In this document: positions 25,092-34,454 of the stretch, in pieces
Position numbering within the stretch: position 1 is the first letter of the stretch
How the letters are laid out: every line of letters starts with the position of its first letter
Origin: Mucilaginibacter sp.
GTDB lineage: Bacteria; Bacteroidota; Bacteroidia; Sphingobacteriales; Sphingobacteriaceae
Length of the DNA stretch: 64,000 bases
NCBI GenBank assembly: GCA_030445275.1
Contig: JAUCSE010000102.1
Span: 1-64,000 of the forward strand
Direction of reading: 5' to 3'
Notes under the pieces: generated by a model
Told to the model about the DNA's origin: nothing
Seen by the model: the letters and a program-made list of their open reading frames with translations, nothing else
Database searches by the model: none
Program-made: the position numbers and the translations under genes

Positions 25092-25587
25092 CAAGCTATC
25101 TATGCCGCCTTTTTTATTGTTCACCTCTTGAGAGAGGCGTGCAGGTGGGCGTAATGGCAGTGGTGTGTTATGCATTATGTATAACACCATTAATACATCT
25201 TTTCAGAAATTAGCCAACTCCTTTAGTTGTTCTAAAAAAGAGTTAGTAAAATGTATCGTTGGATGCACCAAACGCCTTTAGATGAATCCTAAAGGCGTTT
25301 CCATTTATATACGATATGGAGGCTCCAAAATCCTTGTAGAAAACATGAATCTGTTGAAACATTGTTTTAAATATTCAGTTTAATCTAAACACGTATCTAT
25401 AATCATGTTGATTTATTAATGCTGATATGAGGCTAATAACAGATGAATTAAATATCTTTAATGCGGTCGTATCCCAAATTCACACGGGATTATGATTTAA
25501 TTTAAGGCTTAAATCTTATTTACTATTAAAACTTTACATGAAAAAATAATGACTCGGGTTTATTGTATCACTTAATTACTAATTCAA
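25092..25587. other. Gene-free stretch with three hairpins
   Basis: No credible gene is seen in these 0.5 kb. Hairpins are TGGTGTGTTAT/ATAACACCA (25161-25189), AACTC..TTTAG/CTAAA..GAGTT (25216-25245) and AAACGCCTTTAG/CTAAAGGCGTTT (25270-25300). The last is the most terminator-like and could end the fusion gene. The remaining 280 bp are AT-rich, without a recognisable -7 box next to the following gene. Confidence 0.6.
25270..25300 (+). terminator. Candidate terminator, 12-bp perfect stem
   Basis: AAACGCCTTTAG and CTAAAGGCGTTT pair perfectly around a 7-nt loop. The T-run is short (GTTTCCATTT), so efficiency is uncertain. It lies 180 bp after the fusion gene stop. Confidence 0.55.
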
Positions 25588-28251
25588 TTGCTATTGATTT
25601 TTTGGAATCGCATTATAAAAACACCTTCCTGGCGGCAGGTCATATTTGAGTTTTCAAAAAATAACATCCAGCAGGTAAGTTGCTTATGCCTCATTCTAAT
25701 TTCTTTATCCGTTTCGGCACAGCAGGCAGATACCGTAAAAGCGAAACCCAACGGTAATACCTCAGCGCGTGTAGTTACCAGTGTAAGTGGAAAAGTAACT
25801 GATGCCACTTCTGGGCAGCCGCTTCCATTTATCAGCATTACCTTTGTTGGTAGTACCCATGGTACAATGTCTGATAAGCAAGGGAATTATTCCTTAAGTG
25901 CTAATGGATCCTTTAGTCAGGTTTCTTTTTCTAATATGGGTTATCAGCCGGTAATTAAAGCAATCAAACCAGGACAAGCCAATAACCTTTCTGTTTTGCT
26001 TAAAAGAAGTCAAACCCAGCTCAAGGAAGTAAAGATTACCTCGGGCAAAAGTAAACGGTACCGTAATAAGGGAAACCCGGCGGTAGAACTAATCCAGCAG
26101 GTAATTGACCATAAGCCTGAAAACCGGATGGAAAGCTCAGATTACCTACAATATGATCAGTACGAACGGATTGGCTTATCCTTATTTAACTTGTCCCAGA
26201 AGTTCATTAATGGCAGTTTTTTCAGTAAATATAAATTCATGCTCGATACCTCGACAAAGGTAAACGGGCAAACGCAAACGTCGCTCCCGGTGTTTTTCAG
26301 TGAAAAAATCTTTCAAAATTATTACCGGAAAGATCCTTCCAAATCTATCCAGATATTAAATGCGCAAAAGCAAACCAATATTATCAAATTTGTGGATACA
26401 GCTGGCTTAGATATTTATCTGAACCGGCTTTATGGAAACGATCTGGATATCTATTCTAACAATATTTTTATTATCACCAACCAGTTTCTAAGTCCAATTG
26501 CCGATCACGCACCGGCATTCTATAAATTTTTCATTACTGACACCATAAAAACGGGTAATGAAAAACTCATTGAAATTAGCTTTACGCCGCGTAACAAAGG
26601 CGATCTGTTGTTCGAGGGAAAGTTGCTGGTTAGCATGGACGGTCATTACGCTGTTGAGTCCTGCGAGCTGAACGTTAATAAACAGATCAACATTAATTTT
26701 ATGCGCAGCCTGAAAATCAAACTTGACTTTGAGCATTATCCTGACGGGCGTTATTACCTGAGTAAAAGTGATGTTAAAGCCGATTTTGGTATTTTAAAAA
26801 ACAAAGGCATGGGCGCTTTTGGTGAACGAACGGTGTTTTATTCCAATTACAAACTCAACTCGCCGTTGCCCGCTAAGTTTTATGAGGGCAAGAGCCTGCA
26901 AACAGCTGAAAACTCCATTCAGGCAGATACTACTTACTGGCTGCATCACCGGGCAGATACACTTAACCAGCAGCAGGCACAGATTTATACGCGTATGAAC
27001 AGGCTTGAAAATATGCCCTCTTTTAAAAGGTTCACCTGGCTTGCCTCAACATTTACAGGGGGGTTTGCAGATCTGGGGCCTGTTCAAATAGGGCCTCTAG
27101 GCTCGGTTTTCGCCTTTAACAATCAGGAGGGTGCACGTTTTCAACTGGCTGGGCGTACTACCCCTAAATTTAACAGATCCATTTACCTGGAAGGATATGC
27201 AGGTTATGGCACTAAGGATAAGCAATTTAAATATAACCTGAACACCTATATCTCCTTAAATAAAACAACCCCTTATCGCTTTCCTAATGATTATTTAAAA
27301 GTCAGTTACCTATATGATGTTAGCCTGCCCGGGCAAAGCTTTTCTATCAGTAACGCGCAGGCGGCACTCGCGTCATTCCGTACGGGCAGAACCGATTATT
27401 GGCTTTATAATAAAATTTTCACAGTGGCTTATGTCAAGGACTTTGAAAATCACTTTTCCTACAGCCTGGCTTTAAAAAACTGGAACCAGCAGGCAGCCGG
27501 AACATTGGTATTTAAACTCAACGATCAAAACAACACCATTATTCATGATTTAACCACCAGCGAAGTTGACCTGGCCCTAAGATATGCACCTCATGAACAA
27601 CTTTTACAGGGTACCAGGCAACGTCATCGTATTTATAGCAAATACCCGGTCTTTAATTTGCAAATAAATCAAGCTTTTAAAGATGTGCTTAATAGTTCTT
27701 ATTCGTACACCAATATTTACGTAAATATTTATAAACGCTTTTATCTTTCTCAATTAGGTGTTACAGATGTGACAATACTGGGAAGCCTGATAGCAGGAAA
27801 AGTACCATTCCCTTTGCTAAATATCAGCCCGGCCAATCAATCCCTTGCTTATGATGGACAAGCCTATAATAAAATGGACTATCTGGAATTTGTGAGCGAT
27901 CATTATGCAGGCATCAACGTTACACATGGTTTCAATGGCTTCTTTTTAAATAAGATCCCATTAATTAAACATCTTAAATGGAGAGAGTATTTATCATTTA
28001 AAGCATTGTATGGTGGCTTACGAAACGAAAACAACCCGCTTTACTCTCCCAATTTATACCAGTTCCCAACCGGCTCCAATGGCGGTAACGGCACTTATGC
28101 ACTAGGTCATACACCCTATATGGAAGCAGGGGCTGGTATTGGAAACATATTTAAATTTTTAGAGATCGATGTGATCAGACGATTTAATTACCTTGACCAT
28201 CCGGGTGTTTCTCCATATGGTGTTAAGTTCAGTTTCAGTTTTGATTTTTAA
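25588..28251 (+). CDS. DUF5686 protein with carboxypeptidase-regulatory-like domain
   Basis: The 887-residue outer-membrane protein has a hydrophobic signal-like stretch (CLCLILISLSVSAQQ) and a carboxypeptidase-regulatory-like beta domain at about 65-150 (VSGKVTDATSGQPLPFISI). The long DUF5686 region ends in a barrel (final SFSFDF). No ATG exists in frame before the signal peptide; the only canonical candidate is TTG at 25588, which gives an odd 30-residue lead. The start is therefore doubtful and could be a non-ATG codon or follow a sequence error. Members of the family are found in outer membranes of Bacteroidota and their ligands are unknown. Confidence 0.82.
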   Translation: MLLIFWNRIIKTPSWRQVIFEFSKNNIQQVSCLCLILISLSVSAQQADTVKAKPNGNTSARVVTSVSGKVTDATSGQPLPFISITFVGSTHGTMSDKQGNYSLSANGSFSQVSFSNMGYQPVIKAIKPGQANNLSVLLKRSQTQLKEVKITSGKSKRYRNKGNPAVELIQQVIDHKPENRMESSDYLQYDQYERIGLSLFNLSQKFINGSFFSKYKFMLDTSTKVNGQTQTSLPVFFSEKIFQNYYRKDPSKSIQILNAQKQTNIIKFVDTAGLDIYLNRLYGNDLDIYSNNIFIITNQFLSPIADHAPAFYKFFITDTIKTGNEKLIEISFTPRNKGDLLFEGKLLVSMDGHYAVESCELNVNKQININFMRSLKIKLDFEHYPDGRYYLSKSDVKADFGILKNKGMGAFGERTVFYSNYKLNSPLPAKFYEGKSLQTAENSIQADTTYWLHHRADTLNQQQAQIYTRMNRLENMPSFKRFTWLASTFTGGFADLGPVQIGPLGSVFAFNNQEGARFQLAGRTTPKFNRSIYLEGYAGYGTKDKQFKYNLNTYISLNKTTPYRFPNDYLKVSYLYDVSLPGQSFSISNAQAALASFRTGRTDYWLYNKIFTVAYVKDFENHFSYSLALKNWNQQAAGTLVFKLNDQNNTIIHDLTTSEVDLALRYAPHEQLLQGTRQRHRIYSKYPVFNLQINQAFKDVLNSSYSYTNIYVNIYKRFYLSQLGVTDVTILGSLIAGKVPFPLLNISPANQSLAYDGQAYNKMDYLEFVSDHYAGINVTHGFNGFFLNKIPLIKHLKWREYLSFKALYGGLRNENNPLYSPNLYQFPTGSNGGNGTYALGHTPYMEAGAGIGNIFKFLEIDVIRRFNYLDHPGVSPYGVKFSFSFDF

Positions 28252-28301
28252 TCATATCTGCATTGGTTAGTTAAAATAAACACCTTAAACTGGTTGTTAC
28301 C

Positions 28302-28309
28302 TATATTTG
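28302..28309 (+). promoter_or_regulatory. -7 box TATATTTG for the DUF4198-like gene
   Basis: TATATTTG matches TAnnTTTG and ends 4 nt before the ATG at 28314, again suggesting a leaderless or near-leaderless transcript. Confidence 0.45.
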
Positions 28310-28313
28310 CCCT

Positions 28314-29036
28314 ATGAAAATAGTTGTTTTACCTGCTATCCTTTTGTTCCTGTGTTTTCCTTTTATCAGCAACGCAAGTGGATACTGGCTCGACATAAAA
28401 GGAAGCGGAAAACTGAATGATCCTGTTCAAATACAGGTTTGCTACGGCTATATTGATGAATCTAGTGTACGTCATCGTGACAATGGCCCTGAACTCGCGC
28501 TTATTGGCGGTTTTAAGATCAGTATTTTAGATGAAAAAGGACAGCGTATCATTATACCGATCCATCAAACGCAGAATTGTTGGGAAGGAACATTTTTGCC
28601 TAAAGCGAACGGAGTTTACCAAATATTGGGCATAAACGACACGCATCCGATTGTTGACCGTTCAAAAACAGGCGGAAAAAATATACGCCCTATCGATTAT
28701 CTAAGTACGGCTTACCAGGTGGGCACCACCTCTTCTGTGCTTAAACCAGTACAGTTTTTAGATATTATTACTACTCCTAAAAGTAAACAGGTGATTGTAA
28801 AAGCATTTAACCATGATGCTCCGGCTGTTACCACCACCAAGTTACGCGTATTTAATCCAGAAAACTGGGAAAAGGAACTTGTTGTGGATGATCAGGGCGA
28901 AGCAACCTTCATGCCTACCATGAAAGGCCTTTATATCATCAGGGAAGACTGGGTTGACCCAACTCCCGGCACTTATCAAGGAGTAACGTACACTAGCATT
29001 CGCCACCGGTGTAATTATTGTTTGCTGGTGCAGTAG
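28314..29036 (+). CDS. DUF4198-like exported protein
   Basis: This 240-residue protein has a signal peptide (MKIVVLPAILLFLCFPFISNA) and a DUF4198-type beta-sandwich: 'GYWLDIKGSGKLNDPVQIQV' at the start of the mature protein, a Cys/Trp stretch 'QNCWEGTFLPKANGVYQI', and a C-terminal 'PGTYQGVTYTSIRHRCNY'. Family members are periplasmic and often linked to metal (cobalt, nickel) or siderophore uptake. A paralog with the same layout lies head-on at 29124-29852, next to a siderophore-type TonB receptor. A shared role in metal handling is inferred from that context. Confidence 0.72.
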   Translation: MKIVVLPAILLFLCFPFISNASGYWLDIKGSGKLNDPVQIQVCYGYIDESSVRHRDNGPELALIGGFKISILDEKGQRIIIPIHQTQNCWEGTFLPKANGVYQILGINDTHPIVDRSKTGGKNIRPIDYLSTAYQVGTTSSVLKPVQFLDIITTPKSKQVIVKAFNHDAPAVTTTKLRVFNPENWEKELVVDDQGEATFMPTMKGLYIIREDWVDPTPGTYQGVTYTSIRHRCNYCLLVQ

Positions 29037-29052
29037 CTATTCAATCAGATAC

Positions 29053-29105
29053 AAAAGGCCTCTTTGCTGGTCGTTCTTTATTAACGATTAGAAAAGAGGC
29101 CTTTT
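29053..29105. terminator. Bidirectional terminator between convergent DUF4198-like genes
   Basis: AAAAGGCCTCTTT (29053-29065) is exactly complementary to AAAGAGGCCTTTT (29093-29105), with A/T runs on both sides. Confidence 0.85.
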
Positions 29106-29123
29106 AAATAGTTGAAGTGATGG

Positions 29124-29852
29124 TTAGTTTAAAACCATTGTCAGTGTAGCTTTTTCGCGGAATACATCATAATGTACACCTTTATAAGTTCCCGGCGTTT
29201 CAAACTTCAGAGTAACCAAAGCAAAATACCTGCCCGGCTTTGGATTATGAAATGATACTTTTCCATCCTGATCAGTAGTTAACTTTTGTTCCTCCATTTC
29301 AGGATGGCGCATAAATAAAGTAGCATTGGGAACCGGTTTACCGTGGAGTAATACCTGCAGAACTATGTCAGCTCCCGGCTGGTTTTCCGGGTCTTTCAGA
29401 ATTGTCAGGTCGGTAAGGCTCTCTTGTACAATGGTTTTATCATTCCCAACCTGTATAGTGGTACGAGCATAATAATGCTGTTTGGCAATGCCAATTTTCG
29501 ATGTGGATTTACTCCAGTCTTCTACCTTGCGTTGTTTATTTTCGAGCAGCACTACATAAATACCTCGTTCTGATGGGGTGAAGCTCGCTTCGTAGGCGGT
29601 TTCCTTAGGAGAAAATTGCAAAGCAATATGCTTACCTGTAGGACTGATCATCCAGCAGGTAAAGTCTTTCACTTCCTGAAATTCCCCATCTATCTTTTGC
29701 AGCCTGTATTGATTGTACGACCCGAAGATCACTTTGATGATCTGCGATTTACCAACCTGTCCGGTAGCGTCGGCTTCTATCCACAAGGAATCAGCTTTAA
29801 CATATGCTGTGCTCAACAGGATACTCAGAAAAATGAATACTAAACGTTTCAT
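29124..29852 (-). CDS. DUF4198-like exported protein, partner of the siderophore receptor
   Basis: The 242-residue protein has a signal peptide ending STAYVKA and starts DSLWIEADATGQVGKSQII, matching the first-strand pattern of its convergent paralog. The C-terminal half contains 'PVPNATLFMRHPEM' and 'TTDQDGKVSFHNPKPGRYF', typical of an Ig-like DUF4198 domain, and ends 'TPGTYKGVHYDVFREK'. The start is 23 bp after the stop of the TonB siderophore receptor, so they form an operon. It is likely a periplasmic helper in metal-complex uptake; no metal-binding cluster is evident. Confidence 0.75.
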   Translation of the reverse strand: MKRLVFIFLSILLSTAYVKADSLWIEADATGQVGKSQIIKVIFGSYNQYRLQKIDGEFQEVKDFTCWMISPTGKHIALQFSPKETAYEASFTPSERGIYVVLLENKQRKVEDWSKSTSKIGIAKQHYYARTTIQVGNDKTIVQESLTDLTILKDPENQPGADIVLQVLLHGKPVPNATLFMRHPEMEEQKLTTDQDGKVSFHNPKPGRYFALVTLKFETPGTYKGVHYDVFREKATLTMVLN

Positions 29853-29875
29853 ATATAATTTTTAAGAAGTATGCA

Positions 29876-32257
29876 TTAGAATTTAAGGCTCATGCTGCCA
29901 ATAAACCTGGCCGGGGCCTGTGGCGTTAATCGCACCGACCATGCTTTTTCACTGGTCAGGTTATCTACTTTAAAACCGATACGGTATTTAGGTTGATCAT
30001 AAAATATGCTGGCATCCAGCAGCGTATAAGCAGGGATAATCACTTTAGCGGTTTTGGTGTTGGTTTGGTACGAGGAGTTACCCGAGTTACCACCAAAACC
30101 CAGACCCAACCCTTGCAGGTCACCAGCTGGTAAACGATAGCTGATCCAGAAATTCACAGTTTTAGACGGGCCAGATAAAGCCGGGCGTAAACCTTCTACA
30201 GAAGCATCAGCTTTAGTGTATTTACTATCGTTATAAGCATAACCCGCAACGATATTCAAACCCGGAAAAGGATTAGCCGTCAAATCAATTTCAACACCCT
30301 TGCTTAGCTGGGTTCCATCCTGGATGGAGTAATTCGCATCATTAGGGTCGGTTCTTAAAACATCCTGAACCCTGATGTCATAATAGCTTACCGTTCCTAC
30401 CAATTTGTGGTCAAGCACATCGCCCTTTACACCAAACTCCAATTGATTAGCATGCTCCGGCTTAAAATGACCACCATCTGCAGCCACCCCGCTTTTATTG
30501 AAAAAGCCATTCATATAGTTACCGAACAAGGATACGCGGTCTTTCATCACCTCATATACCAGGCCCATTTTTTGCGATAACGCGGTTTGACCATAAGGAC
30601 CAGCCTGTATTCCCCCGGCACCTAACCCACCCGCGGTTACTCCCGTGGTAATATTGTATACCCCTTTATATTGGTATCGATCAACCCGGAGGCTGGCCAT
30701 AGCCAGCAATCTATCAGTAATGTTAAATACATCAGATACGTAAGCAGCGTAGGTATTATCGCCATTGTTTTCTTTTCGCAGGGCTCCCCTGCTGCTTAGT
30801 GAATCTACTTTGAAGCGACTTATCCTGTAAGTAGCCGGAGTATGTATAAAGTTCACATCCGCAATATTAACCGTTACCCGGTCAAAACTATTGGAGTTGT
30901 TATAATAATCTAAACCAAGCACCACACGGTTACGATGTGTGCCCAGTTTAAAATCACCGATAAAGTTCTGTTGCAGATCCGTTGCGATGAATGAGGTATT
31001 CCCGACAATTACCTGTGGGCGGATAGTAGAATCGGTGCGACCATTAAGCGCGGTGATATAACCATTAATGGTTGAGCGGGCACGGGAAATGATGGTTTGT
31101 GAGGTCCATTTCTCCGAGATCTTGTAGTTCAGTTGAGCAAAGATGTTCAGCATCTGGGTAGAGTAAGCCAGATCGTTGCTTAAAAAGGTCTTGTTATAGG
31201 GGAACTGCATATCCGCGATTGATTGCACCTTGTTACTGCCAGTATATGGATTAAAACGCACCACGGATGTTCCTTTAGCCTGACCAAATTCTACATCAAG
31301 TAATAGTGATAATTTGTCGGTGATCTGATAGGAGAAACTTGGGGCCAGGCTAACGCTATTGGTAAAGCCCAGATCCTGGAAACTTTTCTCGAATGATGTT
31401 GCGCCATTTAAACGGAACAAAGCTGTTTTATCAGCATTAACAGGAGTATTTACATCCCAAGTTATGCGATTAAAGTTCCAGCTGCCCCCAAAATAGGCTA
31501 CTTCGCCCCCAAAGCCATTGTATGGTTTTTTGGTGACACGGTTATAGAGCCCGCCATAGCTGCTGGAAACGCTGGTACCAAACAATGTTGCCGATGGGCC
31601 CTTAATAGCTTCTACCCGTTCAATGTTAGCCGGATCTATCGATGAAAAAGCGGCCCCGGCCACACCATTTCTGGCATTAGGTTCGGTTTCAAAACCACGG
31701 GAACGAAAAGTAACCCGGCCCTGGTTAGCAATCATAGGAATACCTGCACCGGGAACATTTTTAGAAATACTACCCAAATCAACAGCCATTTGCTCCTGAA
31801 TAAGTTCTTTTGATACTGAGTTATAGACTTGTGGGTTCTCCAGATTTTTTAACGGAAGCCTGGCGATATATACACTTTCCTTTTTGGAAAATTTATTGAC
31901 ACTGCTGGCTATAGTTACTTCCTGTAGTGCCTGTACGTTTTCTTTAGGCAGCTGATAATTAACTATTGTTGTATCGCCAGCAACAACCTTAACCAGCAGG
32001 TCTTTCTCGGCCGCCCCTAATACCTGGATCTTGAGATGGTAGGTTTTTGGCGCCACACTATTAAAGGCATAGTTTCCCTGTTCGTCGGTAAGGGTATTTT
32101 TATTTAGTTCGATTAGCGTTATGGAGGCAGATGCCAGAGGCTGTCCGTCAACCATGGTGATTCTACCAGCAATATTCCCGGTATTAGATTGGGCAAAAGA
32201 GTTAAAATGCCCCAGCAATATACAGGACAGCAGGATTGTAAATAAAGATTTCATCAA
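29876..32257 (-). CDS. TonB-dependent siderophore-type receptor
   Basis: The 793-residue protein has a signal peptide ending HFNSFAQ, a carboxypeptidase-regulatory-like domain (about 25-110; NIAGRITMVDGQPLASASI), a plug at about 130-245 and a FhuA/FpvA-like barrel ending in MSLKF. Plug features include 'NQGRVTFRSRGFETEPNARNG' and 'IERVEAIKGPSATLFG'. The barrel's 'GVVAADGGHFKPEHANQLEFGVKGD'-type region is the usual siderophore-receptor signature 'KPE.....E.G.K'. It should import an iron-siderophore complex using TonB energy; specificity is unknown. The DUF4198-like gene follows in the operon. Confidence 0.92.
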   Translation of the reverse strand: MMKSLFTILLSCILLGHFNSFAQSNTGNIAGRITMVDGQPLASASITLIELNKNTLTDEQGNYAFNSVAPKTYHLKIQVLGAAEKDLLVKVVAGDTTIVNYQLPKENVQALQEVTIASSVNKFSKKESVYIARLPLKNLENPQVYNSVSKELIQEQMAVDLGSISKNVPGAGIPMIANQGRVTFRSRGFETEPNARNGVAGAAFSSIDPANIERVEAIKGPSATLFGTSVSSSYGGLYNRVTKKPYNGFGGEVAYFGGSWNFNRITWDVNTPVNADKTALFRLNGATSFEKSFQDLGFTNSVSLAPSFSYQITDKLSLLLDVEFGQAKGTSVVRFNPYTGSNKVQSIADMQFPYNKTFLSNDLAYSTQMLNIFAQLNYKISEKWTSQTIISRARSTINGYITALNGRTDSTIRPQVIVGNTSFIATDLQQNFIGDFKLGTHRNRVVLGLDYYNNSNSFDRVTVNIADVNFIHTPATYRISRFKVDSLSSRGALRKENNGDNTYAAYVSDVFNITDRLLAMASLRVDRYQYKGVYNITTGVTAGGLGAGGIQAGPYGQTALSQKMGLVYEVMKDRVSLFGNYMNGFFNKSGVAADGGHFKPEHANQLEFGVKGDVLDHKLVGTVSYYDIRVQDVLRTDPNDANYSIQDGTQLSKGVEIDLTANPFPGLNIVAGYAYNDSKYTKADASVEGLRPALSGPSKTVNFWISYRLPAGDLQGLGLGFGGNSGNSSYQTNTKTAKVIIPAYTLLDASIFYDQPKYRIGFKVDNLTSEKAWSVRLTPQAPARFIGSMSLKF

Positions 32258-32461
32258 TAATTAAATATAAGTTAGTTTAGGGTTAACACCAGCAAATATA
32301 GAACATTATTTATAATCAGTCTAATTAAAAACAATCTCAATAAATTCACCTTTACAGACTCAGAAATAATATTGAAGAAAAAATATGCAACTGGCCAAAC
32401 CCTGTCATTAACTCCAAAATAAAATCAGGATGTTGACTTATACTTGAATAAAAATCCTGTT

Positions 32462-32890
32462 ATGAAAAAGATCATTTTAAGCATGTTATTAGTTATTGTC
32501 CTGATAGGGGTAGCTCATGCACAGAAAGTAAAAAACACCGCTGTTCCAACTGCCGCTAAAGCGGCTTTATTAAAAAAGTACCCAACCGCCACTAAAGCAA
32601 CCTGGGAAAAAGAGAAAGGTAATTATGAAGCAAACTGGGGAGGCAAATCCGGTGAAGACATGTCGGTACAATTTACGCCTGACGGTACTTTTATTGAGCA
32701 GGTTGTAGCCATTCCCGTAAGCGAACTACCCGCTGTTGTTGCCGTTTATATTAAACAGCACTACAAAGGTGCAAAGATCACAGAAGCCGGAAAGGTCACT
32801 GATGCTAAAGGCGTATTAACATATGAGGCCGAAGTTAAGGGTAAAGATTTAATATTTGATGAAAAGGGTACCTTCATTAAACAAGACTAA
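32462..32890 (+). CDS. PepSY-like exported protein
   Basis: I choose the ATG at 32462 (142 residues), which opens a normal signal peptide (MKKIILSMLLVIVLIGVAHA); an upstream TTG is less likely. The mature part has two related segments, 'AAKAALLKKYPTATKATWEKE' and 'AVVAVYIKQHYKGAKITEAGK', each followed by a strand pair. This is the double PepSY-like (BT_1483/DUF2874) pattern of Bacteroidota. Members are small periplasmic proteins of unclear function. It stands alone, upstream of a strong terminator. Confidence 0.82.
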   Translation: MKKIILSMLLVIVLIGVAHAQKVKNTAVPTAAKAALLKKYPTATKATWEKEKGNYEANWGGKSGEDMSVQFTPDGTFIEQVVAIPVSELPAVVAVYIKQHYKGAKITEAGKVTDAKGVLTYEAEVKGKDLIFDEKGTFIKQD

Positions 32891-32906
32891 ACCTCCTGTT
32901 AACTTA

Positions 32907-32937
32907 AAAAAGGTTGCCTTAACTAGGTAGCCTTTTT
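32907..32937. terminator. Intrinsic terminator after the PepSY-like gene
   Basis: AAAAAGGTTGCC (32907-32918) pairs with GGTAGCCTTTTT (32926-32937) using two G-U pairs. The T-run serves the plus strand and the A-run the convergent gene at 32960. Confidence 0.82.
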
Positions 32938-32959
32938 CTTTTATAACTCCGAGATAGTC

Positions 32960-33610
32960 TTAAAATAAGGTTGTGGTAAAACCAATGCTTAAATTTAAAC
33001 TTTGAGGATTAAGGAGCCTGTAACTGGCCAAAGGCGATAAATAAAAATAAGATGTTTCAATAGTCAGCGCAAAATGTTCTGCCAGGTAATACTCTGCACC
33101 AGTTGTGAGCTTAAAAGCAAAATGTCTGCGGGTTATCTGATCAATGCTGATCGTTTCCGGATTAAACTTGACCCGGTCATAATTATTGATTCCCAATCCC
33201 GGTTGCAGGATTCCAAATAATTTAACAATTCCTGCCTGATGACGGTAACCCATCCCTAGCGAAAAAATAGATGATGATAGTTTCCCGGTATTTACATTAG
33301 TGGGTGAATTATTAAAAACCTGCTGATAGTGATTATGGACAGCATCATAATTAAATCTTAAAAATAATGCATTCCCGGGGAACGGCCTGTATTCAAGAGC
33401 GGTGGTCAATATAGTTCCCCTTTGTAAGTTTACTTTGGGATTCCCAAACGGAATATTTAGTCCGATCGATCCTGGGAAATAGATCCTGGAGGTTATGCTT
33501 TCAGACTGCCCATACCCCCTCATGCTGGTTGCTGATAAAAACATCAGCATTACTCCCCGCAATAACCATCCGGATAATTTCATAAATAACGGATCAGGCC
33601 ATAAAACCAT
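32960..33610 (-). CDS. Putative outer-membrane beta-barrel protein
   Basis: The 216-residue protein has a signal peptide ending MRGYGQ and about eight amphipathic strands ('ALEYRPFPGNALFLRFNYD', 'LGMGYRHQAGIVKLFG', 'FAKLTTGAEYYLAEHFALTI'-like), closing with SIGFTTTLF. It fits a small eight-stranded barrel, but no specific family was recognised. The ATG at 33610 overlaps the stop of the sterol-desaturase gene (TAATG), so translation is coupled; a second Met at residue 10 begins the signal peptide proper. Together they suggest a membrane-lipid-related unit. Confidence 0.72.
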   Translation of the reverse strand: MVLWPDPLFMKLSGWLLRGVMLMFLSATSMRGYGQSESITSRIYFPGSIGLNIPFGNPKVNLQRGTILTTALEYRPFPGNALFLRFNYDAVHNHYQQVFNNSPTNVNTGKLSSSIFSLGMGYRHQAGIVKLFGILQPGLGINNYDRVKFNPETISIDQITRRHFAFKLTTGAEYYLAEHFALTIETSYFYLSPLASYRLLNPQSLNLSIGFTTTLF

Positions 33611-34428
33611 TATTTGCGTGCCAACTTTTGAAAAGGAATTTTGAGAATATTCAGGAAGCGACCATTAGTTGTCGGCTCCATATGGGTATCTACACCATAG
33701 ATGGTTTTTGATTTATCCAATTCGGCATAAGTCCCGAAAAGCCTGTCCCAGATACTTAAAACATCACCATAATTACGGTCAGTAAAAGGTAATTGATAAT
33801 GGTGATGAACATGATGTAAATTAGGTGTGATAAAGATTATACCTATAATTTTATTGGTGCGACTGGGTAATCTGAATTCTGTATGAGCAACAATATTGGA
33901 AAACGTTTGAAAAGTTTGTCGCAGTACCAATACACCTGCTACGGGGCCTAACAGGAATACCCATAACATTAAAAAGCAGGTTCGTATAAATGTTTCTCCG
34001 GGATGCTCCCTAATAGTTGTTGAAACATCAACTTTTAAATCGCTATGATGTACCAAATGAAACTTCCACAAAAAATCGAATTTGTGCATAATTACGTGAT
34101 AGATATACTCGCACAAATCCAATAGTATAAATAAGCTGATATAGTATACCCAGAAATTTTTGTGAAAAGGTATATAATTAATAAATCCCCAATGATGTTG
34201 GTTATCCCAAAGTGATATCAGCAGCACTATACTGATCATAAAAAGCTGAATGGGTAAGGCTGTAAATATAAACAGCAGGTTAACCCGGCTGTGTTTTAGC
34301 TTAGAATGCAGTACATTATTGGTAAACAATGCCTCGCTAATCCACAGGGATACAATAATTAGCGCAAAATAAGCAAGTTGAACAATATCCTGGTGTTTAG
34401 AAATTGTTGATTGAATCGCCATTGTCAA
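33610..34428 (-). CDS. Sterol desaturase / fatty acid hydroxylase family protein
   Basis: This 272-residue integral membrane di-iron enzyme has the histidine clusters expected of the family: H111/H115 (HVIMH), H124/H127/H128 (HLVHH), H182 and H205-H210 (NLHHVHHH). Four to five membrane helices surround them. It would hydroxylate or desaturate a lipid at the inner membrane; candidates in Bacteroidota are carotenoids, sphingolipids or fatty acids, and the sequence does not distinguish them. A 19-bp perfect inverted repeat lies just upstream. It is coupled to the outer-membrane protein gene downstream. Confidence 0.88.
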   Translation of the reverse strand: MTMAIQSTISKHQDIVQLAYFALIIVSLWISEALFTNNVLHSKLKHSRVNLLFIFTALPIQLFMISIVLLISLWDNQHHWGFINYIPFHKNFWVYYISLFILLDLCEYIYHVIMHKFDFLWKFHLVHHSDLKVDVSTTIREHPGETFIRTCFLMLWVFLLGPVAGVLVLRQTFQTFSNIVAHTEFRLPSRTNKIIGIIFITPNLHHVHHHYQLPFTDRNYGDVLSIWDRLFGTYAELDKSKTIYGVDTHMEPTTNGRFLNILKIPFQKLARK

Positions 34429-34454
34429 TTAGGATTTAATAAAGCACAAGCTCC

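Noticed and set aside
25141..25200. Hairpin TGGTGTGTTAT/ATAACACCA as an insertion-sequence end
   Set aside because: No partner end, transposase or target duplication was found.
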